This document shows positions 10,150-20,300 of a stretch of 64,000 nucleotides of DNA, in pieces. Made by a program: the position numbers and the translations under genes. Source of the stretch: an uncultured Thermodesulfobacterium sp. (GTDB lineage: Bacteria; Desulfobacterota; Thermodesulfobacteria; Thermodesulfobacteriales; Thermodesulfobacteriaceae); contig CALLJG010000007.1 in NCBI GenBank assembly GCA_938091335.1, positions 1 through 64,000 of the forward strand, given 5' to 3'. Under the pieces are notes generated by a model. That model did no database searches, was not told where the DNA came from, and saw only the letters and a list, made by a program, of their open reading frames with translations. Positions within the stretch are counted from its first letter, which is position 1. Each line of letters begins with the position of its first letter.

Positions 10150-11073
10150 ATGGATCCTAAACTGGATATAGATAATCTTATAGATTTTCTTTCTTATTAT
10201 CTTCATGGAAAGGGAAGAGCTTTAAAACTTTGTATAATCGCACTTTTAGCTGAAGGTCATTTACTTATAGAAGATTTACCAGGGGTTGGTAAAACTACAC
10301 TTGCTATTGCTATAGCACGATGTTTTGGACTTAATTTTGCAAGAATTCAAGCAACTTCAGACCTTCTTCCTTCTGATATCACTGGAATTTCTATATATAA
10401 TAAAAATACAGGAGAGTTTGAATTTCATCCAGGACCTATTTTTAATAACATCGTTCTTGTAGATGAAATAAACCGAACAACACCTAAAACTCAAAGTGCT
10501 CTTCTTGAAGCTATGGGAGAAAAACAAGTTACTATAGAGGGAAAGACCTATAAACTCCCTCAACCTTTTTTTGTGATAGCTACTCAAAATCCTATAGAAA
10601 TTTATGGAACCTTTCCTCTTCCTGAAGCACAACTTGATAGATTTATTATGAAAATTTCTATAGGTTATCCTCCAAGATCAGCAGAAAAAGAAATATTAAA
10701 AGGTGGAAGCAAAAGAGAAGAACTCCATAATATTAAACCTTTTCTCTCTAAGGAGGAAATTATATCTATTCAAAAACAAGTAAAAGAAGTTTATATATCT
10801 GATAAAATTACAGAATATATTTTGGATATTGTAGAAGCTACAAGGAAAAATAAATATCTTTATGCAGGGCTTTCAACTAGAGGAGCTCTTGCTATTGTTA
10901 ATACAGCTAAAGCTAATGCTTATCTTAATAAAAGGGATTTTGTTATCCCAGAAGATATAAAAGATTTAGCAGAATATGTTATTACTCATAGGGTTATTTT
11001 TAAAGAAGAATATGAAGGAACAAAGGAGGAAATTATAAAATCCTTATTAGAAAATATAAAGACACCAGTTTAA
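10150..11073 (+). CDS. MoxR-family AAA ATPase
   Basis: GVGKTTLA, VLVDEINRTTPKTQSALLEAMGEKQVTIEG, ATQNPIEIYGTFPLPEAQLDRF. Confidence 0.95.
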   Translation: MDPKLDIDNLIDFLSYYLHGKGRALKLCIIALLAEGHLLIEDLPGVGKTTLAIAIARCFGLNFARIQATSDLLPSDITGISIYNKNTGEFEFHPGPIFNNIVLVDEINRTTPKTQSALLEAMGEKQVTIEGKTYKLPQPFFVIATQNPIEIYGTFPLPEAQLDRFIMKISIGYPPRSAEKEILKGGSKREELHNIKPFLSKEEIISIQKQVKEVYISDKITEYILDIVEATRKNKYLYAGLSTRGALAIVNTAKANAYLNKRDFVIPEDIKDLAEYVITHRVIFKEEYEGTKEEIIKSLLENIKTPV

Positions 11074-11930
11074 TCAAATTAACTAAAGCTGGTTGGTTAT
11101 ATATTGTTATCACTATAGCTTTAGGAGCTGCCTCAGTAAATACTGGAAATAATCTTTTATATCTAATAACTTCTGTTTTTTTGAGTTTTATGTTACTTGC
11201 CGGGATTTTTGGTAAAAAAAATATATCAAATTTAGATATGGAAATAACCTTTCCTCAAGAAATTTACGCCAAGAGAGAAACCCTTATAACTTTAAAAATA
11301 ATCAATAAAAAAAAGTATTTTCCAGCTTTTTTAATAAGAGTTATCCTAAAAGATCATAAAATCTCATTACTTTCCCTTTATTTTGAAAAAGAAAAAACTT
11401 TCTATTTTTCTATTAAACCAGAATATAGAGGTTTTAACAACCTAAAAGAAATTTATGTGACTTCTGTTTTCCCTTTTAATTTTTTTGTTAGATCAAAAAA
11501 ATTAAACAAAGAATTTGTCTATCTTGTTTTCCCAGAACCTAAAAAATACTATTTATTTACACATCTTGAGAAAAAATCTAAAGGGGAAAAGGATTCAGAA
11601 AAAACAGGTTCAGAAGGAGATTTATTATCCATAAAAGATTATGTAGAAGGAATACCCATAAAATACATACATTGGAAAGCTACTGCCAAAACAGATAAAC
11701 TTAAAATGAAACAACTCTCAGATTTCTCTTCCCAACCCCTTGTAATAGATTTAACAAAATTAAATATTCCTAATAAAGAAGAAAAGCTAAGTTATGCTAC
11801 CTACCTAATTCTTGAAGCTATTAAAAAAGGAATACCTGTAGGGTTAAAAACTAAAACCAAATTTTATAAGCCTAATTTATCTTATAAGCATAAATTAACT
11901 TTACTTACAGAGCTTGCTTTATATGATTAA
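11046..11930 (+). CDS. DUF58 protein; start is upstream of the ORF-track ATG at 11181
   Basis: Conserved N-terminal LTKAGWLYIVITIALGAASVNTGNNLLYL is encoded in frame upstream of 11181; DYVEGIPIKYIHWKATAKTDKLKMKQ is the DUF58 core. Exact start uncertain. Confidence 0.8.
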   Translation: MRKYKDTSLIKLTKAGWLYIVITIALGAASVNTGNNLLYLITSVFLSFMLLAGIFGKKNISNLDMEITFPQEIYAKRETLITLKIINKKKYFPAFLIRVILKDHKISLLSLYFEKEKTFYFSIKPEYRGFNNLKEIYVTSVFPFNFFVRSKKLNKEFVYLVFPEPKKYYLFTHLEKKSKGEKDSEKTGSEGDLLSIKDYVEGIPIKYIHWKATAKTDKLKMKQLSDFSSQPLVIDLTKLNIPNKEEKLSYATYLILEAIKKGIPVGLKTKTKFYKPNLSYKHKLTLLTELALYD

Positions 11931-13860
11931 ATTAAACAAAACCTATAAAATAGAGACAGCAGTAAAACTATTCACTTATTGGGCTGGAGCTTTTACTTTT
12001 ATAATACTTTTAGGAAAAGTATCCTTTTTTTATTATTTAATCTCTTTAACACTTTTTTTATTTTCTCTGTTTTTAGAATATAAAAAAATATATCTTAATC
12101 GGACTTTTATTAATATTTCAGCTTTCTTTTTTATTATTTTAAAATTAACCTCTCTTGATTTAGAAACCCTTATTATTTCTTTTCTTGAAATTCTTCTATT
12201 TCTTCTCTCTTTGAAATTTTTAGAAAATAAAAAATTTAGAGATTATATGCAAATCTATCTTCTTTCTGTTATTATCTTTGCAGGAAGCACTTTAATTTTT
12301 TTTGATATTACTTTTTTAGTATATCTTTTCCTTTTTATTATTATCTTGAATGCTTCTATTGTTTTTTTGACCTATTATTCTCAAGATCCTGAAATTTCCC
12401 TTCCTGAACAAATTCTAATAAAAATATTCCTGAAGACTGGTCTTATTCCTTTATTAGCTATTCCTTTTACTGCTTTATTTTTTATTATTCTTCCAAGAAC
12501 AGATTCTCCCTTTTTTGGTTTTTTAAACAAATCTATCAAAGCTAAATCTGGTTTTTCTGAAAATGTAAAACTTGGAGATGTTTCAGAAATTCAAGAAGAA
12601 GACCTTATAGTTTTTAGAGTAAAGATGATGAAAATAAATGAAGATCTTCTTTATTGGAGAGGAATTGTATTAGATTCCTTTGATGGAAAGACTTGGTTTT
12701 CTAGTATCAAAAAAAATGAAGAAAAAATAGAATTAAAGGGAACACCTATACTTCAGACTATTTATTTAGAAGCCTATGGAGATAAGTATTTATTTGGATT
12801 AGATAAACCCTATAAAATAAATTATAACTCGCCTTTTCAAAATATAAATAAAAAGGACCTTACCTTTTACCTTTCCTCTGATATTACTTCACGAATAAAA
12901 TATGAAGTTCTTTCTTTTTTAACTTCTTCTATTTATGAAAGCAAAATTAATAAAGACAAATATTTACAACTCCCTCAAAATTTATCGGAGAGAATTAAAA
13001 ATTTAGCTAAAAGTTTAAAAGGAACTACAAAGGAAGAAACCATAAAAAATACTCTAAGATTTTTAAAATATGGAGAATATAAATATTCTTTGATTAATTT
13101 ACCTTTATCTTCTAATGCTTTGGAAGATTTTCTTTTTAAGTATAAATATGGTAATTGTGAATATTTTGCTTCTTCTATGGCAATTTTGTTAAGAATTAAT
13201 CATATTCCCTCAAGACTTGTAGCAGGATACAAAGGAGGAATTTATAATGAAGTTGGAAAATATTATTTAATTAGACAAAAGGACGCCCATGTATGGGTAG
13301 AAGCCTATATAGAAAATAAAGGTTGGATTAGATACGATCCTACCCCCCTTTTAGCTATTCAAGCATACAAAAAACCAAAATTTTCTAAAATAGGATTGTT
13401 ATTTGAAACCATTAACTATTATTATATAAATTTTGTTTTAAATTATGATTTAAAAAAACAATTATCTGTTGTTAAAAGCATTTCAACTCCTTTTAAAGTT
13501 TTTAATTTAAAAATAATTTTAAATAATAAGACTATCTTTTTATATTCTTCGATTTTTATTTTATCAATAATAATGGGTAGTTTTTTTATACTCTCTTTTT
13601 TAAAGAAACTAAAAATAAGAAAAGAAGAAAGACTTATTAAGGAATTTTTAAGAATTTTAGAAAATAAGGGCTATAAAAAAAATCCTGCAGAAGGATTAGA
13701 GGAATTTGCTTCAAAAATAAAAGAAGAGAATCTAAAATTGAAAGTTTTTAATTTTGTAAAAATTTTTGAAGAAATTTATTATAAAAATATCCCTCTTACT
13801 GAAAAAGTAAGTAAAAAATTAAAAACCCTTATAAAAGAGATTAAAAATCAAAAGATTTAG
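11914..13860 (+). CDS. TgpA-like transglutaminase-core membrane protein
   Basis: Multi-TM N-terminus; GNCEYFASSMAILLRINHIPSRLVAGYKGG...AHVWVEAYIENKGWIRYDPTP. Confidence 0.92.
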   Translation: MLYMIKLNKTYKIETAVKLFTYWAGAFTFIILLGKVSFFYYLISLTLFLFSLFLEYKKIYLNRTFINISAFFFIILKLTSLDLETLIISFLEILLFLLSLKFLENKKFRDYMQIYLLSVIIFAGSTLIFFDITFLVYLFLFIIILNASIVFLTYYSQDPEISLPEQILIKIFLKTGLIPLLAIPFTALFFIILPRTDSPFFGFLNKSIKAKSGFSENVKLGDVSEIQEEDLIVFRVKMMKINEDLLYWRGIVLDSFDGKTWFSSIKKNEEKIELKGTPILQTIYLEAYGDKYLFGLDKPYKINYNSPFQNINKKDLTFYLSSDITSRIKYEVLSFLTSSIYESKINKDKYLQLPQNLSERIKNLAKSLKGTTKEETIKNTLRFLKYGEYKYSLINLPLSSNALEDFLFKYKYGNCEYFASSMAILLRINHIPSRLVAGYKGGIYNEVGKYYLIRQKDAHVWVEAYIENKGWIRYDPTPLLAIQAYKKPKFSKIGLLFETINYYYINFVLNYDLKKQLSVVKSISTPFKVFNLKIILNNKTIFLYSSIFILSIIMGSFFILSFLKKLKIRKEERLIKEFLRILENKGYKKNPAEGLEEFASKIKEENLKLKVFNFVKIFEEIYYKNIPLTEKVSKKLKTLIKEIKNQKI

Positions 13861-13868
13861 GCAATTGA

Positions 13869-14975
13869 TTAATTAGATTCTTCTATTTCTCTTTCTTTTT
13901 GCTTTTTCATAAACTCTTGAGAAGGAAGAAGAGGTTCTCCTCTTTGTTTTATTTCTTCAATTTCCTGAATTGTTTTTTCAATAAAGACAAATCTCTCAGG
14001 AGTACTTGGATGGGTAGCAAGAAATATTTCTGCTATGGTATGAGGAAATTCAACTGCTATACGTCTCCAAAATTCAGCTGCATCACTTATATCATATCCA
14101 CCTCTTGCTGCTATATAAGTACCTATATAATCAGCTTCTTTTTCAAATTCTTTAGAAAAAACTAAAGCTCCAAGTTGTTGAAAAGCTCCTTGAGTATTTA
14201 TTCCAGTAGTAGCAGCAATAAGAATATCAATAACAGAACCAAGTATTACATTAGCCATTTTTTTTGTAATATGACCTAATACATGATGAGCAAGTTCATG
14301 TCCTAATACAAAAGCTAATTCTTTTTCTGAATGAAGAAATCTTATAAGTCCAGTTGTAACAAAAACTTTTCCAGAAGGAGCAGCCCAAGCATTTATAGAT
14401 TCATCAAAAATAAGATATACTTGATAATTACATCCTTTTATAGGCTGTATTTTAAAATCTAAAATCTCTCCTCCTCTTTCTATTACTAGTCCAATTTCTT
14501 TAGAATTTTTGATAATTTCCAAAAATTCTTCTATATTTTTAGGTTCCTTAGAATTTATTTTTAAGATTTTATCATTTACCTGTAATCCTGCTTTTGCTGC
14601 TGGAAGATCAGGATGAACATACCATATAGTAAATTTTTCATCAAGAAGGTATTTTTCACTTAAAAGTTTAATATCTTCTTCTTTATACATTTTTTTATTA
14701 TGCACTTCAAATCCATATACAGGAGAAAGGTTTTTCTCACAAAAAGGAGTTGCTCCTATTAAAAGCTTATACCATACATTATTAAGTTTTTCATTCCTTT
14801 CAAAATAAGTAAAAAGTGCTATTTTCCTTTGTTTGAGTCTTTCTGCTTCTACTATTTCTTTAGAAACTTCTGGAACTTTTAAAGAAGGAGCACATCCCCA
14901 AAAGATTAGTAAAGAGAAAATAAGAAATACCTTATTAAATTTTTTTATAAACTTGTGAAATGAAAAATAGATCAT
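13869..14975 (-). CDS. M48-family metallopeptidase with PDZ-like domain, lipoprotein signal
   Basis: IFWGCAPS lipobox; PAAKAGLQVNDKI PDZ; LGHELAHHVLGH zinc motif. Confidence 0.88.
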   Translation of the reverse strand: MIYFSFHKFIKKFNKVFLIFSLLIFWGCAPSLKVPEVSKEIVEAERLKQRKIALFTYFERNEKLNNVWYKLLIGATPFCEKNLSPVYGFEVHNKKMYKEEDIKLLSEKYLLDEKFTIWYVHPDLPAAKAGLQVNDKILKINSKEPKNIEEFLEIIKNSKEIGLVIERGGEILDFKIQPIKGCNYQVYLIFDESINAWAAPSGKVFVTTGLIRFLHSEKELAFVLGHELAHHVLGHITKKMANVILGSVIDILIAATTGINTQGAFQQLGALVFSKEFEKEADYIGTYIAARGGYDISDAAEFWRRIAVEFPHTIAEIFLATHPSTPERFVFIEKTIQEIEEIKQRGEPLLPSQEFMKKQKEREIEESN

Positions 14976-15101
14976 TCTCTCTTATTGAACCCCTTTCTTA
15001 TTTTTCTTAGGTTTATAGAAAAAATCATAAAATAGTTTTCAGTAACACACAAAAATAACCCTCTTATTTTTAAATTATATTATACTTACAATTAAGTCAA
15101 C

Positions 15102-15135
15102 CTAAAATTCCCACTTCGTAAGTGGGAAAATTTAG
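15102..15135. repeat. Long inverted repeat / hairpin in a divergent intergenic region
   Basis: CTAAAATTCCCACTT CGT AAGTGGGAAAATTTAG. Confidence 0.75.
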
Positions 15136-15169
15136 TATTGGTTTTAAATTATAATAATTTTAAATTGAT

Positions 15170-15198
15170 TTGACAAAAATTTAGATAAAGTTTAAAAT
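15170..15198 (+). promoter_or_regulatory. Sigma70-like promoter of the TrmH-family gene
   Basis: TTGACA (15170-15175), 17-nt spacer, TAAAAT (15193-15198), 8 nt before ATG. Confidence 0.6.
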
Positions 15199-15206
15199 TT
15201 TTAAAA

Positions 15207-16031
15207 ATGCAAGTTCGACCAGTTGCAGAATCTGTGTATGCTAATCTTTCTAATATTGCTGTAATTCTTGTAAATCCCATATATAGTGAAAATATAGGTT
15301 CTACTGCAAGAGCTTGTGCAAATTTTGGAATAGAAAATTTAATTTTAGTAAATCCTGAACCTATTGATGAAGAAAAAATAAAAGCTATGGCAACAAAAGC
15401 TGGAATACCTATTTTAAAAAAAATGAAGATCTATAATAATCTCTCAAGTGCATTAAAAGAATTTAATTATGTAATAGGAACTACTGCTAGACTTGGAAAA
15501 CATCGTTTAGTTTATCAAACTCCTAAAGAAATTACTTCTTATATATGTGAACTTTCTATAAAAAATAAAATTGCTATTCTTTTTGGAAACGAAAGATTCG
15601 GGCTTTCAAACGAAGAACTTTCTTATTGCGATAAGGTAATAACTATTCCAACCACCGAAAATGCCTCCTTAAATCTATCCCAAGCAGTAGTTATTATTCT
15701 TTACGAAATTTTTCAAAGCTCAAGCATTCCTCGAATTCCCAAGCCTCAACTTGCAACTCAAAAGGAAATAAACATAATGTATGCCATTATTGAAAAAACT
15801 TTAGAAGCTATTGATTACATACCTCATAGTAATAAAGTTCTTTGGTTCACTAATATAAAAAGATTTCTTTCTAAACTTGAACTAACTTCAAAAGAAGTAA
15901 AAATAATCCAGGGATTTTGTAAACAACTCCTTTGGTCTCTTGGTAAAAAAATCACTTTATCTTTTCCAAAAGAACCACTGTCTCAAAATGATAGGTCTGT
16001 GGAAACATGTCAAAAAGATATATCTTCATAG
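15207..16031 (+). CDS. trmJ: TrmH/SpoU-family tRNA methyltransferase (TrmJ-like)
   Basis: VILVNPIYSENIGSTARACANFG, ILFGNERFGLSNEEL, IPTTENASLNLSQAV. Confidence 0.85.
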   Translation: MQVRPVAESVYANLSNIAVILVNPIYSENIGSTARACANFGIENLILVNPEPIDEEKIKAMATKAGIPILKKMKIYNNLSSALKEFNYVIGTTARLGKHRLVYQTPKEITSYICELSIKNKIAILFGNERFGLSNEELSYCDKVITIPTTENASLNLSQAVVIILYEIFQSSSIPRIPKPQLATQKEINIMYAIIEKTLEAIDYIPHSNKVLWFTNIKRFLSKLELTSKEVKIIQGFCKQLLWSLGKKITLSFPKEPLSQNDRSVETCQKDISS

Positions 16032-17250
16032 GAACATATTTTAGCTCTCTCAAATCTAATAAATCTCTTACTAAAGTTGGCGCATCACAAGAAATATAAA
16101 TAATATATTTTTCAGCTACTTCAGGTAAAAGTTTCATTAATTCTTTACACCCTCCTCGAGGGGGATCAAGAATAACTAAATCATATTTTTCTCCTTCTTT
16201 AATAGCAGAATAAAGAGCTTCTATAGCACTCATATTTCTTAAATCTAACCTTCCATTTATACCAGCTTTTTCTGCAGTATAAATACCATCTTCTATAGCC
16301 CTTAAATCTATATCTACACCTAAAAATTTTTTGATATTTTTATTTTGGATAAAAGCAAAAAGAAAATTTCCCATTCCAGAATATAAATCTAGAACTTTTT
16401 CTATAGATAAGTTTAAAGATTTGATAATCTCCATTATAGCACAATTAATATCCCAATTGGCTTGAATAAATACTCCTGGTTGAACATAATAGAATAATCC
16501 GTCTACATTTTTGAAAACCCTTCTTCCTCCATGTAAACTATTTTCTGGAAAAGGACCCTTTGGTCTTTCTCCTTTGATCCAATAAAATACTGATTTTAAT
16601 TCTTTTATAGAAAAAAGATTTTCTAAATCTCTTCTTTTTGGCTTTAAAGATGTCCAAAAAAGTAAGGTAACTTTATTTTCCTCTGGAGAACTTTCAATTT
16701 TCATCCTTTTACTATAAACAGAAAGCTTTAACCAAGAAGGATTTTTATAAAGTTCCAAAAGTACTTTATTAAGATTTTTTTCACCTAAAAGGCAACTCTC
16801 TATCTTTAAAACTTCATGGGTTTTTCTTTTAATAAATCCCATTTTTAGATCCTCATTTTCTATATGAAAACGCAAACGATTTCTGTAAAAAAATTCTTTA
16901 GGAGATGGAATAACCTTATCTAATGGAATATCTTCCTTCCATCCCAGTCTTTTAAATGTTTCAATAAGTATTTGTTCTTTAAGAACTATTTGATAGGAAT
17001 ACCTAATATGTTGAAATTGACATCCTCCACAAATTCCATAATACTCACATAAAGGATCTATTCTTTCAGAAGATCTCTCTAAAATTTTTTTAGCTTTTCC
17101 TTCTATATAGTCTCCATAATCTCTAATTAATTCTACTTCTACAATCTCTCCAGGAATGGTGTATGGAATAAATACTATTTTCCCATTAGGTAAACGAGCA
17201 AGTCCATCTCCACCAAAAATAATTTTTTCAATTTTTAACACCGAATTCAT
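15952..17250 (-). CDS. Class I SAM-dependent RNA (uracil-C5) methyltransferase, TrmA/RumA family
   Basis: CGGCQFQHIRYSYQ, DLYSGMGNF, DPPRGGCKELM, YISCDAPTLVRDL, DMFPQTYHFETVVLL. Confidence 0.92.
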   Translation of the reverse strand: MNSVLKIEKIIFGGDGLARLPNGKIVFIPYTIPGEIVEVELIRDYGDYIEGKAKKILERSSERIDPLCEYYGICGGCQFQHIRYSYQIVLKEQILIETFKRLGWKEDIPLDKVIPSPKEFFYRNRLRFHIENEDLKMGFIKRKTHEVLKIESCLLGEKNLNKVLLELYKNPSWLKLSVYSKRMKIESSPEENKVTLLFWTSLKPKRRDLENLFSIKELKSVFYWIKGERPKGPFPENSLHGGRRVFKNVDGLFYYVQPGVFIQANWDINCAIMEIIKSLNLSIEKVLDLYSGMGNFLFAFIQNKNIKKFLGVDIDLRAIEDGIYTAEKAGINGRLDLRNMSAIEALYSAIKEGEKYDLVILDPPRGGCKELMKLLPEVAEKYIIYISCDAPTLVRDLLDLRELKYVPMKIYLFDMFPQTYHFETVVLLEKIK

Positions 17251-17343
17251 TTTTAAATTAAAGTATTGAATTTTTATTGAAAAATTTTGGGTTTTTAATT
17301 AAAATTATATATTATATTTTCTTTCTCAAAAAGAGGTTTTTTA

Positions 17344-20300
17344 ATGAATTATGTAGGACTCGATGTAGGTTCAGGAACTGGCAAGATAGTTGTAATTGAC
17401 AAAAATAAAAATATTCTGTTTTGGCAGTACGAAAAAACTCACGGTCAACCTATAGAAACTGCAGAAAAATTTCTTTCTATAGTAGAAAGAGAATTTAATT
17501 ATAACCTTTTTGGTATCACTTGTACAGGAACTGCTGGAAAAACAATTTCTCAAATTCTTGGTTGCGCTTTTGTAAATGAAATAATGGCTCATACTAAAGC
17601 TGCTACTTTTTTTTATCCAGAAGTTAAAACCATTATTGATATAGGTGGAGAGGATTCCAAATTAATTTTTATTACTCATGAAAGGGGAATCCCTGAAATT
17701 GAAGATTTTGCACTAAATACCCTTTGCGCAGCAGGAACTGGTGCTTTCTTAGAACAGCAAGCAGCAAGACTTGGTTATACTATAGAAGAATTTTCCCAGT
17801 TAGCTTTAAAGGCTAAAAATATCCCCAGAATAGCAGGAAGATGTACAGTTTTTGCTAAATCTGACATGATTCATCTTCAACAAGCAGCTGTCCCTGACGA
17901 AGAAATTATTGCAGGTTTATGTTATGCTATTATAAGAAATCTTAAAAGTAATTTGGCTAAGGGTAAGGAGGTATTACCTCCTCTTATTTTACAAGGTGGA
18001 GTTGCTGCCAATTTTGGTGTTAGAAAAGCTGTAAAAGAGGTTTTTAAATTACAAGATCACGAATTAATAATTCCTGAACATTTTAAAATAATGGGAGCAC
18101 TTGGAGCTGCTCTTTATGGATTAGAAGGGAAAAAATCCTCTCCTTATAAAGGATCTGATATTCTAAGAACTTATTTAAAAGAAAGAAAATTTGATCCTCC
18201 CAGACACCCTACATTAATTCCTTTTGAATCATTAAAAATTTCCGAAAAGATAACACATAATTATAAAAAAAAGTTTTATTTTCACATTTCTCAAGAAGAA
18301 GAAGAAATCTATTTAGGAATAGATGTAGGGTCTGTAAGTACTAAACTAGTTGCTATCAATGAAAAGGGAACTCTTTTAGCTAAAATATATATGCTTCATC
18401 ATGGAAAGCCTTTAGAAAGTATTAAAAAAGGACTTCTTGAATTAAGAGAAAAATTAGCTCCTAAAATAAAATTAAAAGGAGTTGGAGTTACAGGATCTGG
18501 AAGATATTTAATAGGAGATTTTGTAGGAGCTGACGTAATAAGAAACGAAATTACTGCTCAAGCTTATGGAGCTCTTTTTATTGATCCAGAAGTTGATACT
18601 ATTTTTGAGATCGGTGGTCAAGATTCTAAATATATTTATCTAGATAAAGGTACTATCTCCAACTTCACTATGAATAAAGCTTGTGCAGCAGGAACTGGCT
18701 CTTTTTTACAAGAGCAAGCAGTAAAATTAGGAATAGAAATTGAAAAATTTGGAGAAATAGCTTTAAAAAGTTTAGCACCTCTCAAACTTGGTGAAAGATG
18801 TACAGTATTTATGCAATCAGATTTATTACATTATCAACAACAAGGACTTCCTAAGGAAGATCTTATAGCAGGCTTATGTTATGCCATTGTTTATAACTAT
18901 TTAAATAAAGTAGTAGAAGATCGGAAAATAGGAAAAAAAATTTTCTTTCAAGGAGCTGTAGCTTTTAATAAAGGAGTAATAGCTGCTTTTGAAAAAGTTC
19001 TTGGAACTCCAATTATAGTTCCACCTCATTGTGAAGTAACTGGAGCAATTGGAGCTGCACTTTTAGCTAAGGAAGAAGCAAAAAACAAAACCAATTTTAA
19101 AGGTTTTAATTTAGCTAAGGTTAACTATCAAATTAAAGCTTTTGAATGTAAAGGTTGTCCTAATCAATGCGAAATACATGAAGTAATTATAGAAGACGGA
19201 AATCCTTATTTTTATGGAGGTAGATGTGAGAAATATGAAATAGATCATAGAAAACCACCTTCTCATATACCTAATTTAGTTTTAGAACGAGAAGAAAAGT
19301 TACTTTCTTATGTAAAACCAGTAGAAAATGATATTTTGTCTTCTAAAATTATAGGAATCCCAAGAATTTTACAATTTTTTGAATGGTTACCTCTTTTTGG
19401 TACTTTTTTTCAAGAATTAGGATATAAAGTAGTTCTCTCTCCTCCCACTTCAAAAGATATCATAAAAAGAGGATGTGAACTTACCCCTGCTGAGCCTTGC
19501 TTTCCTATAAAAATTGCTATAGGGCATGTGAGAACTTTAATAGATATGGGAATAAAAAATATATTTATACCTCAGATAACAGATTTACCTCCAGAACATC
19601 CTCAATTAGAGGTAGGAAAAGTTTGCCCTTATGTACAGAGTATTCCTTGGATAAGCCCAGCTTCTATAAAATTTTCAGAAAATATTAAAATTCTGAATCC
19701 TGTTTTACATCTTGGAAGAAAAAGAATAATTTTAAATGAAGAAATTAAAAATTTAGCAAATTTACTTGAAGAACCTATAGAAAAAGTTAAAAAAGCTTGG
19801 CAATTAGGAGAAGAAGCTCAGAGAGATTTTCATAAGTGGCTTAAAATAAGAGGAAAGGAAATTTTAGAAGAATTTAAAGATCAGATAATACTTGTTATCA
19901 TTGGAAGACCTTACAATGCTTTTGATCCAGGAGCAAATCTTGGCATTCACTATAAAATAAGAAAACTTGGATTAGTAGGATTACCTGTAGATATGTTATC
20001 TTTAGAAGAGATCTCGGAAGTAAACTATTTGGAAGGAATGTATTGGGAATATGGACAAAGATTTTTACTTGCTGCCCAAATAATTAGAGAGACTCCAAAT
20101 CTTTTCCCTATTTATTTCACCAATTTTTCTTGTGGTCCAGATTCATTTATTGAACACTTTTTTAAGGATATTTTAGAAAATAAACCTTTTATTGAATTAG
20201 AAATAGATGAACACAGTGCTGAAGCTGGAATTATCACAAGATTGGAAGCTTTTGTAGATAGTATAAAAAATAAAATCAAACATTATCCAATTTACAAATC

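Noticed and set aside
10150-13860. MoxR-DUF58-transglutaminase operon as a new system
   Set aside because: This is a common, well-known gene association; only the DUF58 start is unusual.
15102-15135. Hairpin as a CRISPR repeat
   Set aside because: Only one copy, no spacer array and no cas genes in the window.
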